A program made the translations under genes and the position numbers. Shown in pieces: positions 1-5,943 of a stretch of 6,900 nucleotides of DNA (its first letter is position 1; each line of letters begins with the position of its first letter). The stretch is taken from assembly GCA_002339355.1 (NCBI GenBank), contig DDKQ01000092.1:1-6900 (forward strand), in the 5' to 3' direction. The stretch comes from Candidatus Subteraquimicrobium carltonvillense (GTDB lineage: Bacteria; Actinomycetota; Aquicultoria; Subteraquimicrobiales; Subteraquimicrobiaceae). The notes under the pieces are model-generated. The model was given only the letters and a program-made list of their open reading frames with translations, was not told where the DNA came from and did not search any database.

Positions 1-305
1 AGATCCCTCTTCGAAGTGCTCAATCCATGGTTTTCACGGCCATGATGCTTGTACAAATCCTTCACACTTTGAACTTTAGATGTGAGCGGCACTCGGTATT
101 TACTCTCCACTCCCTCGCCAATAAGCCTCTTCTCGCTGCAATTTGGGGTTCAATAATTCTCCACTTGGGTGTGCTGTACATTCCCCAGCTTCAATCCATC
201 TTTCACACGGCGTTTCTCGGAGCTAGGGAATGGGGTATAATCCTCACGGCTTCTTTGGTTCCACTGATAATCATCGATGCGCTAAGGAATACAATAAGGA
301 AATGA
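1..305 (+). CDS. C-terminal end of a P-type cation-transporting ATPase (partial, 5' end outside window)
   Basis: The reading frame is open from the left edge (first full codon at base 3) to TGA at 303-305, giving about 100 residues, so this is only the tail of a roughly 900-residue protein. It shows three hydrophobic segments, each about 20 residues: one around MVFTAMMLVQILHTLNFR, one around LLAAIWGSIILHLGVLYIP and one around WGIILTASLVPLIIIDAL, followed by a short basic end (RNTIRK). The first segment, followed by NFRCER, then S.F, N and a second helix ending in P.LQ.IF, is the pattern of the C-terminal cation-ATPase domain (helices M8-M10) of type II pumps such as bacterial SERCA/PMR1-like Ca2+ ATPases. 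These move cations across the cytoplasmic membrane using ATP. The nucleotide-binding and phosphorylation domains are not in the window, so ion specificity cannot be judged. It runs convergently into ddl with one base between the stops. Confidence 0.85.
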   Translation, partial: IPLRSAQSMVFTAMMLVQILHTLNFRCERHSVFTLHSLANKPLLAAIWGSIILHLGVLYIPQLQSIFHTAFLGAREWGIILTASLVPLIIIDALRNTIRK

Positions 306-306
306 T

Positions 307-1248
307 TTACTTCTCCAGCGCCATTTCCACTATTTTGGAGACCAAATCGGGGAATGGGATACCCGCTGCCCTGGCTGCATCGGGGAAGAGGCTTAAACTG
401 GTCATGCCGGGAATGGTATTTACCTCCAAAATATAAGGAATCCCTTCCTTGGTGATGATGGTGTCCACTCGAGAGAATCCCCGACAACCCAGAGCTTTGT
501 GGGCCTTAAGTGCCATTTCCTGGACAGCTCTTTGGTGTTCCAGGGGAATACGAGCGGGGATGATGTGCTCGCTCATGCCCGGGGTATATTTTGCCTGGTA
601 GTCATAGATCCCTTTTTGGGAGATGATCTCTAAAGTGGGCAACGCTTTGGGGTCTTTATCGCCCAAGATGCCCACGGTGACCTCCGTTCCCTCAATGAAT
701 TTCTCCACTAAAAGTTGCTCATCGTACCCGAAAGCATCTTGAAGGGCAGCATGGAGTTGATCGCTTTTCTGAATCACGCTCAAACCGATGGTCGAGCCCT
801 CTCGCGCGGGCTTAATGACCATGGGAAAACCGATCTCTCCGATCAGCTTCTCCCTGACTGAAGTCGGATCTTTTTTGTATTCCTCTTGAGAGATGGTACA
901 AAAATCGGCGGTGTTCACACCGGAAGCCTTAAAGATCCTCTTGGCCATAATTTTATTTATGCCTAAAGCGCTGGCCAGAACCCCCGAACCGGTATATGGC
1001 AATCCCAGGATCTCCAACATTCCTTGGACCGTCCCATCCTCCCCATACCTACCATGGAGGGCGATGAATACCACATCCACCCTTTCCCTCTTTAAATTCT
1101 CGACCACATTTTCATCCAGATATACTTTGACCGCCGGGTATCCCTTCTGAACCAGAGCTTTATATATTTCCTCTCCAGTCATTATGGAAATTTCTCGCTC
1201 CGCGGACCGTCCGCCCATTAAAACAGCCACTTTTGGCTTAGTGTTCAT
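307..1248 (-). CDS. ddl: D-alanine--D-alanine ligase
   Basis: ATP-grasp enzyme of 313 residues, normal length for the family, that joins two D-alanines in the cytoplasm for the peptidoglycan pentapeptide. Family motifs appear in order: GGRSAEREIS (11-20, with the N-terminal D-Ala-contacting Glu17), HGRYGEDGTVQG (65-76), PYTGSGV (85-91), the ATP-site lysine in INK (Lys99; many relatives have MDK), KPAREGSTIG (146-155) and EVNTIPGMTSLSLFP (275-289), which carries the metal ligands and the phosphate-binding end. The omega-loop sequence YDYQAKY ends in Tyr221, the residue typical of D-Ala-D-Ala rather than D-Ala-D-lactate enzymes, so vancomycin-type intrinsic resistance through depsipeptide is not predicted (inference from the family). 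The ATG at 1248 is preceded by AAGAGGA about 12 nt upstream, a slightly long spacing. It follows the YtxH gene after 19 nt and is probably last in the operon. Confidence 0.96.
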   Translation of the reverse strand: MNTKPKVAVLMGGRSAEREISIMTGEEIYKALVQKGYPAVKVYLDENVVENLKRERVDVVFIALHGRYGEDGTVQGMLEILGLPYTGSGVLASALGINKIMAKRIFKASGVNTADFCTISQEEYKKDPTSVREKLIGEIGFPMVIKPAREGSTIGLSVIQKSDQLHAALQDAFGYDEQLLVEKFIEGTEVTVGILGDKDPKALPTLEIISQKGIYDYQAKYTPGMSEHIIPARIPLEHQRAVQEMALKAHKALGCRGFSRVDTIITKEGIPYILEVNTIPGMTSLSLFPDAARAAGIPFPDLVSKIVEMALEK

Positions 1249-1267
1249 GACCGAATTTGTCCTCTTT

Positions 1268-1567
1268 TTAAACCTTGTTCAAATTATATTTCTCCAGCTC
1301 TGCCCTGAGTTTATCCAGCTTCCGTCTCATGCTCCTGCCCTCGAGCCCAAGGGCGCTTTCGACCTTGGCTGCTGCCTGTTCCAAGCTCTTCCCGGCTTGC
1401 TCAATGAGCTCTTGCACAGAGCTTTTCAGATCCGTTGCCTTGCTGGTGATCTGTTCTCTTGTTGCCGCTCCGGATTGAGGGGCTAAGAGCAAACCGATTA
1501 CGGAACCCAAGGCTACACCGAGCAGGAGTCCCAATCCGAATTCCTCATAGCCGAATCGCCGATTCAT
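1268..1567 (-). CDS. YtxH-like membrane-anchored coiled-coil protein
   Basis: Small protein of 99 residues. Residues 10-30 (GLGLLLGVALGSVIGLLLAP) form one glycine-rich membrane segment, followed directly by LAPQSGAATRE, the hallmark LAP-x-SG-x-x-TR of YtxH/gas-vesicle-protein-like families. The remaining residues 35-99 are charged, rich in Ala, Glu, Lys and Leu, and read as a continuous helix or coiled coil that would sit in the cytoplasm or against the membrane. YtxH is associated with general stress in Bacillus, but its molecular role is unknown and I make no stronger claim here. The start is secure: ATG at 1567 has GGGAGGA with 6 nt of spacing. It lies 27 nt after the large membrane protein gene and 19 nt before ddl, so co-translation as one transcript is likely. 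An internal promoter may also feed it (see 1620-1650). Confidence 0.8.
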   Translation of the reverse strand: MNRRFGYEEFGLGLLLGVALGSVIGLLLAPQSGAATREQITSKATDLKSSVQELIEQAGKSLEQAAAKVESALGLEGRSMRRKLDKLRAELEKYNLNKV

Positions 1568-1594
1568 CTCATTCCTCCCATTGCCTCGATTTTC

Positions 1595-3799
1595 TTATAG
1601 CTGAGTCCTTTGCTCTTCTATTATAATATACAAGAGGGTTACGGCGGCAAAAATGCAGGTAGTTGAAGCAGCTGCTGCTCCTGTATCGTTGAAGATGAAG
1701 GCAGCAATGCTGGCAACCGCTATGCCCATTAACCCCGAAGCGAGGCAAGGATAATCGCTTTTTATCTTCCTTAAGATACCAGCCGGCCGAATTATTAAAA
1801 TGGGGAAAATCACCAATACCGCTATCAAGACCCTCGTCCAGAAAGTGTACCTGGTTCCCTTGACATTCATGGCTAACTTTCGTTGAATTATCTTTAATCC
1901 CTCGCCTAAGCCTCCTTTTTGAATTAGGGTGACGGCCTTCCCCAAATGAGATGAGGGCGATATCCCGAATAAATCGAGGAATATAAGGAATGCAAGAGCA
2001 ATGATTACCGCAAGAGCGATGAAGAGAATCAATTTCAAAGATATCTTGCGCTTCAGAAGCCCAAAATAGGTGATAAGATATCCCGCAACGGCGGCTATGG
2101 TTCCTCCGACATTGGCCCCCAGAGTCGGATGCCCGGATATGACAACCAGACACAGAAAGGTTAGCCCAGCCAGCCTTACATGGGATTTTCGAGTAAAATT
2201 TGGTATCTCCATGAGCGCGGTAATTCCAGCGATGCTTGAACCGATTAAAATCCCCATGTATTCGTTGCCTATACCGTAGAATCGTGCCCCGATAATGGGG
2301 CAATATCCTAGTATCGAACGCTGCATGAGATGAGAACCCGTGAGCACATCCAGCAAAAGCACGCTTGAGGTGAGTAAGGTTATGAAGATGATGGGTGAAA
2401 GGACTCTCCTTCCAGACAACAAACTTATTAACACAACCACCGCACTTCCCAGGAAGGCCAAAATCGTAGTCAAGGCGAGAGAAGAATAGATCGAAAAAGG
2501 CAAAAAAAGCAAGGTGACAGGGACACAGATAAGCCACAGCAACAGAAATTGCAGAGCCCTGAGTCGCTTACGAGTCGTGCCCATGAGCAAAAATATGGTG
2601 GAGATGACTAGAACGAGCGCGATGGTGGTTACGTAGATTTTTAGTGCGGGGACGCGAATTTTAGACCTATTGAATATTCGCTCATTGAGGGAGAGCAGAT
2701 AGGAAATTGGTTGGTCTTGTGATTCCGATTGGAGAGGGCATCCCAACATTTCGCGGGAAATTTTGGCTTCGAGGTATGAGAGTATGGTCGGGGTAATGTC
2801 GATGTTGCTCACAATTCCATAGCTTCTCGTGGTTTCAGAGGTGAGTATACTGGGCTTTATGCCTCCCCCAGCCACGATGATGGGTGTCAGATTATTGCCC
2901 TCCTTGATCATTTCGTTCGATGGGGTGGGTGTAACCACAATGATGAGGGTCTTGTCCAGGTCAATCCGCGAGATCAGCCTCCCGATGAACTCATCCGCGC
3001 GTTTTAAAGCGGACTTTCTCTCGCTGAATACCTTCCAATCCATGAGCAGTGGGGAGCAGGCATTAACCCGCGATGTGTCGCCCATCTCTATCGCCAGAAA
3101 ATCAACTTTTCTCAAGAGATGGAGGGATTTGGAAAGGAGGACATCGTAGTCCGTTTGCCAACCACCTGGACTCGTGGGATCTTTTCGAAGAATATCCCGT
3201 CCAACATCCCCAAAAGGGGTCCTCCCCAGCTGATCCATGGAAATTAAGGATATCTCTCGATGGAATTCTTGATCCACATCGGCATTTCCGAGGACTCCGG
3301 CTTTGAGCTTGGCCTCCTTCAATGCCTTCCCCAAGCTTCCTGGAAAAATATTCCAAGGAAATCTTGCATTTCTGCGGGAAATATCAGCGATGGTCAAGGT
3401 GACTACTCCATCTAGTGGGGGGTTTACCCCCGTCCGCTGCCAGAAGATTTCACCGGCGAGATTTGCTTCATAAACCTCGGAAGAATTAAAGGCTAAACCT
3501 CCAAGGATTCCGCCTTCCGCTTTCGCTCCCGCTCCAATGGAAAGATAATTGTTAGTAGGGGATATCCTCGAAGCCGTCCTGGTGTTCATCAATCCCATGG
3601 CGCCTTTTTCGATCAGTCCATGGAGATGGATTAAATCGCGGTGGCTTAAATCCTCGATGCCAACCCCATCGATGACAATAAGAATGACCTTTCTGCTCTC
3701 TCTTGCCTCTGTCCTCACGGGGCAGAACGGGACCAAAAATCCAACGACCAGAAAAATTGAGACAAAAAGGAGGCAATTTTTCCTCAATTTGGTGGTCAT
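1595..3799 (-). CDS. Alkaline-phosphatase-superfamily ectodomain fused to a multi-pass membrane domain; function unknown
   Basis: 734 residues from the ATG at 3799. A GTG at 3841 in the same frame would add 14 residues and overlap the upstream gene, but it has no ribosome binding site. The ATG has GGGAGAG 3-4 nt upstream and starts a signal-like sequence (KLRKN, then a hydrophobic stretch at 9-28). Residues 35-380 form a predicted exported domain resembling the alkaline phosphatase/phosphoglycerate mutase superfamily: VILIVIDGVG with Asp44, SPTNNYLSIGAG with candidate nucleophile Thr82, IEMGDTSRVN near 240, and NIDITPTILSYL at 332-343. Where active members have an Asp-His metal pair, it has VVTPTPS (288-294), so catalysis is doubtful. 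From 388 onward there are about 10 membrane helices with conserved-looking polar motifs YGIGNEYMG (508-516), GANVGGT (561-567) and FNDTGAAAAS (703-712) in or near them. I recognise the architecture as an uncharacterised bacterial family, not a named enzyme. An envelope role is inferred. Confidence 0.8.
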   Translation of the reverse strand: MTTKLRKNCLLFVSIFLVVGFLVPFCPVRTEARESRKVILIVIDGVGIEDLSHRDLIHLHGLIEKGAMGLMNTRTASRISPTNNYLSIGAGAKAEGGILGGLAFNSSEVYEANLAGEIFWQRTGVNPPLDGVVTLTIADISRRNARFPWNIFPGSLGKALKEAKLKAGVLGNADVDQEFHREISLISMDQLGRTPFGDVGRDILRKDPTSPGGWQTDYDVLLSKSLHLLRKVDFLAIEMGDTSRVNACSPLLMDWKVFSERKSALKRADEFIGRLISRIDLDKTLIIVVTPTPSNEMIKEGNNLTPIIVAGGGIKPSILTSETTRSYGIVSNIDITPTILSYLEAKISREMLGCPLQSESQDQPISYLLSLNERIFNRSKIRVPALKIYVTTIALVLVISTIFLLMGTTRKRLRALQFLLLWLICVPVTLLFLPFSIYSSLALTTILAFLGSAVVVLISLLSGRRVLSPIIFITLLTSSVLLLDVLTGSHLMQRSILGYCPIIGARFYGIGNEYMGILIGSSIAGITALMEIPNFTRKSHVRLAGLTFLCLVVISGHPTLGANVGGTIAAVAGYLITYFGLLKRKISLKLILFIALAVIIALAFLIFLDLFGISPSSHLGKAVTLIQKGGLGEGLKIIQRKLAMNVKGTRYTFWTRVLIAVLVIFPILIIRPAGILRKIKSDYPCLASGLMGIAVASIAAFIFNDTGAAAASTTCIFAAVTLLYIIIEEQRTQL
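1620..1650 (-). promoter_or_regulatory. Possible internal promoter for ytxH-like gene and ddl
   Basis: Within the last codons of the large membrane protein gene, the minus strand carries TATAAT at 1625-1620 with TTGCCG at 1650-1645, a 19-bp spacing that is longer than ideal. A transcript would begin near 1613 and leave a leader of about 45 nt before the YtxH-like ATG. The bases also encode protein (YIIIEE), so an A/T-rich chance match is quite possible. Confidence 0.2.
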
Positions 3800-3827
3800 T
3801 TCTCTCCCAGCCCTTGCGCTGATATCG

Positions 3828-4982
3828 TCAACTTTTTTCACAAATATATCGCATGGTTTCTATGGCTTGATCTATATCCTCCATTGTATTAAAGTATCCC
3901 ATGCTGAATCTCACTGCCCCAAGCCCCTCTGTGCCGATGGTCCTATGAGCATCTGGTGCGCAGTGTAGCCCAGCCCGAACTGTAATATCGAAGGTCTGAT
4001 CCAAAATGAACTCCACTTCGTGGGGGTTCATTCCCTCCACATTCAAGGAAACCACCGGTGCTCTCTCCTCACCGGCCTGTGGTCCATAGAGTTTAATCCG
4101 GGGCATTTTAATCCGGGGCATTTTCCTCAATCCCTCCAATAAATGAAGAGTGAGATCCCTCTCCAAATCATGGATGCTTTGAAGTCCTATATCTCGAATG
4201 AATTTTAAGCTCGCTCCCAAACCGGCGATCCCGGGCGTATTTGGGGTTCCCGCCTCGTATCTCTCCGGCCGGATGCGCGGCTGAAATGGGTCATCGGAAT
4301 ATCCGCCAGTGCCTCCCTGTTTTAGCTCCTTGAGATCGATATCGGGATTTATATAAAGACCGCCCGTGCCTTGAGGCCCCAAAAGCCCTTTATGCCCACA
4401 AAAGGCCAAAAGATCGATGTTCATGTCCTGAACGTCTATGGGGAAGATCCCAGCGGTTTGAGCTGCGTCGACCATGAAAAAAATGGCCTTTCCCCGCGCG
4501 ATTTCTCCAACGTCCTCGATGGGCATCAGTGTTCCCGTGACGTTTGAGGCATGGGTCATCACGATGAGTTTAGTATCGTGTGAGATGGAGTCCCGGAGAT
4601 CATCGAGGTCAAGATGGCCCTTCTGAGAGCACTTTATCTTGGTGACCCTGATCCCTTGTGCTTCTAAATCCTTTAAGGGTCTAGTCACGGCATTGTGCTC
4701 CATGCTCGTGGTGATGACATGGTCGCCGGGCTTAAGGAGCCCCTTGAGTCCCAAGTTTATGGCTTCGGTGGCATTGAGAGTGAAAACTATGTTTGCGGGA
4801 TCTTTGACGTTGAAAAGCTCGGCTAAAAGCTCCCGCGTTTCTAGAATGACCCGACTCGCTGCGAGTGCCATTTTATGAGCCCCTCGGCCCGGGCTCCCCG
4901 CCCGCTTGAAACATTCCGCGATTGCTTCCATCACCGGCTTCGGTTTGGGATAGGAGGTTGCGGCGTTGTCCAGATATATCAT
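3828..4982 (-). CDS. Cysteine desulfurase family protein (PLP-dependent class V aminotransferase fold, short N-terminus)
   Basis: 384 residues starting directly at MIYLDNAATSYPKP, i.e. without the N-terminal arm of classic SufS. This matches the distinct short clade of NifS/SufS relatives (TIGR01977-type), whose physiological substrate is not established. Visible PLP-site residues: His96 in SMEHNAV stacking on the cofactor, Asp172 and Gln175 in VDAAQ, and the Schiff-base Lys198 in CGHKG. The sulfur-accepting cysteine is Cys341 in RAGLHCAPDAH, in the compact RxGxHCA context of SufS-like (group II) enzymes. The family reaction would be L-cysteine to L-alanine plus protein-bound persulfide. Desulfurase versus selenocysteine lyase activity cannot be told from sequence. 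No SufU/IscU scaffold lies in the window. ATG at 4982 has AGGAG with 4 nt of spacing. Residues 288-297 contain a perfect MPRIK repeat from a 15-bp tandem duplication. The next gene begins 28 nt downstream. Confidence 0.9.
   Translation of the reverse strand: MIYLDNAATSYPKPKPVMEAIAECFKRAGSPGRGAHKMALAASRVILETRELLAELFNVKDPANIVFTLNATEAINLGLKGLLKPGDHVITTSMEHNAVTRPLKDLEAQGIRVTKIKCSQKGHLDLDDLRDSISHDTKLIVMTHASNVTGTLMPIEDVGEIARGKAIFFMVDAAQTAGIFPIDVQDMNIDLLAFCGHKGLLGPQGTGGLYINPDIDLKELKQGGTGGYSDDPFQPRIRPERYEAGTPNTPGIAGLGASLKFIRDIGLQSIHDLERDLTLHLLEGLRKMPRIKMPRIKLYGPQAGEERAPVVSLNVEGMNPHEVEFILDQTFDITVRAGLHCAPDAHRTIGTEGLGAVRFSMGYFNTMEDIDQAIETMRYICEKS
4092..4124. repeat. In-frame 15-bp tandem duplication inside the cysteine desulfurase gene
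   Basis: The unit AATCCGGGGCATTTT is present twice without mismatch (4095-4109 and 4110-4124), and three further matching T residues on the left make the 15-bp periodicity run from 4092 to 4124. On the coding strand this gives MPRIK MPRIK at residues 288-297, between the helix ending LLEGLRK and the strand starting LYGPQ. Being a multiple of three it keeps the frame. A perfect repeat at DNA level indicates a recent slippage duplication. Confidence 0.95.
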
Positions 4983-5012
4983 CTAACTCCTCTCCTCTTC
5001 AATGCCTAAAAT

Positions 5013-5040
5013 TATACCCCACCGAGGGCGGTGGGGTATA
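5013..5040. promoter_or_regulatory. Perfect 11-bp-arm palindrome between parB and the desulfurase gene: terminator or operator
   Basis: Arms TATACCCCACC (5013-5023) and GGTGGGGTATA (5030-5040) are exact reverse complements around a 6-base spacer, in the 106-nt gap between the parB stop and the next gene's ATG. Read on the minus strand it could be the stem of a parAB intrinsic terminator, but the bases after it (ATTTTAGGC) give only a short T run. Alternatively, the C-rich/G-rich arms ending in TATA resemble operators of the CsoR/CstR type, which would suit a sulfur gene. No such regulator is present in the window, so this is inference. The right half can also pair with TATACC at 5047-5052, giving a competing hairpin. 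Confidence 0.55.
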
Positions 5041-5044
5041 GATT

Positions 5045-5050
5045 ATTATA
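5045..5050 (-). promoter_or_regulatory. Candidate -10 box (TATAAT) ahead of the desulfurase gene
   Basis: On the minus strand 5050-5045 reads exactly TATAAT, about 60 nt upstream of the desulfurase ATG. Transcription would start near 5038, at the edge of the 5013-5040 palindrome, which would then lie at +1 or form the very 5' end of the RNA. No convincing -35 hexamer is found at 16-18 bp (the candidates read GATGCG or similar), so it is weak on its own. Confidence 0.3.
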
Positions 5051-5088
5051 CCTTCGATGAATGCCTTCGCATCTCCGCTTGCTTTCGA

Positions 5089-5943
5089 TTATTGCACGGG
5101 GATCCTTTGCATTATCAGTTTGTAGATCCTCTCAAGCTCATCAATGGATTTGAATTCTATCTCGATTTTTCCCTTCTTTTGAGCCATCTTCACTCTAACC
5201 CTGGCGGAAAGCGTCTCGCTCAAGTTTTTGGCGATCGTTTTAAAGGCCTTTGGCTGAAGAACCCTGCGATGCTTGGCGCCGGACATTTGCCAGAGTCGTA
5301 CCATGTTCTCAGTTTGCCTCACGGAAAGCCCTTCAGCCACAACTCGCTTGGCCAATTTTTTCTGCTGCTCCGGATCCTCCAAGGAAAGAAGGGCACGAGC
5401 ATGACCAGAAGAGATATCTCCATCGGTAATGAGCTGTTTTATCTCATCGGGCAATTGTAAGAGGCGTAGCGTATTGGTGATGGCAACGCGACTTCTCCCA
5501 ACACGGTTCGCCAGCTCTCCTTGAGTGATGTTGTATTGCTCAATGAGTTGGCGGTAAGCCATGGCCTCCTCTATGGCGTTTAGATCCTCTCGCTGCAGGT
5601 TCTCGATGAGCGAAATCTCCAGAGACTCCGTATCCGTCGAGTCTTTGATCACCGCGGGAATGGTGGCGAGCCCCGCTTCCTTGGCAGCTTTCCATCTTCT
5701 TTCTCCGGCTACAAGCTCGAAGCCGTCGCCCTTGGGTCTTACCACCACGGGTTGAACGAGACCGAATTCCTTTATTGAGGCAACGAGCTCCTCAAAAGCT
5801 TGGGGGTCGAATTGCTTTCGAGGTTGATTCGGGTTTGGAGAGATATTCTCCACGGGAATCTCCTCAGCCCAAACCCCCTCCTCTTCCTGGCCTAAGGTAG
5901 AAATGAGTGCGCTCAAGCCTCGCCCCAATCCTCGTTTAACCAC
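5089..5943 (-). CDS. parB: Chromosome-partitioning protein ParB (Spo0J family, CTP-dependent clamp)
   Basis: 284 residues, usual length. ParB binds parS sites near the origin, loads as a CTP-dependent sliding clamp and stimulates ParA ATPase. The N-terminus has RGLGRGLSALI (4-14), the usual ParA-contacting tail. The CTP-binding/nuclease-like domain shows NPNQPRKQF (37-45), GERRWKAA (80-87) and ENLQREDLNAIEEA (114-127). A helix-turn-helix follows at about 140-162 (TQGELANRVGRSRVAITNTL), and a C-terminal dimerisation domain lies at about 236-284 (KGKIEIEFKSIDELERIY). The start is GTG at 5943, with AAGGAAG 9 nt upstream. It overlaps the end of parA by 8 nt, so translation is probably coupled. 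I found no parS-like 16-mer (TGTTTCACGTGAAACA type) in the window. The gene is followed by the palindrome at 5013-5040. Confidence 0.96.
   Translation of the reverse strand: MVKRGLGRGLSALISTLGQEEEGVWAEEIPVENISPNPNQPRKQFDPQAFEELVASIKEFGLVQPVVVRPKGDGFELVAGERRWKAAKEAGLATIPAVIKDSTDTESLEISLIENLQREDLNAIEEAMAYRQLIEQYNITQGELANRVGRSRVAITNTLRLLQLPDEIKQLITDGDISSGHARALLSLEDPEQQKKLAKRVVAEGLSVRQTENMVRLWQMSGAKHRRVLQPKAFKTIAKNLSETLSARVRVKMAQKKGKIEIEFKSIDELERIYKLIMQRIPVQ

Noticed and set aside
435..450. AAGGAA/TTCCTT hairpin near the ddl 3' end as a terminator for the plus-strand ATPase gene
   Set aside because: The stem is only 6 bp, lies in ddl codons for a conserved KEGIPYI stretch, and is not followed by a T run.
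1569..2537. 322-codon open frame on the minus strand, ending just before the YtxH-like start
   Set aside because: It is a shifted-frame shadow of the large membrane protein gene on the same strand. Its translation is rich in Cys, His, Arg and Ser with no recognisable domain, while the overlapping frame gives convincing helices and motifs.
3800..3841. GTG start giving a 14-residue longer membrane protein
   Set aside because: There is no ribosome binding site ahead of the GTG, and the extra residues precede a normal signal sequence. The ATG at 3799 has GGGAGAG close upstream.
3549..3968. 139-codon plus-strand open frame
   Set aside because: It is antisense to both the large membrane protein and the desulfurase ends. 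Its apparent hydrophobic part is the complement of their coding sequence.
5002..5460. 152-codon plus-strand open frame opposite the end of parB
   Set aside because: It runs antisense to well-supported ParB coding sequence, has no family motif, and starts inside the palindrome region without a ribosome binding site.
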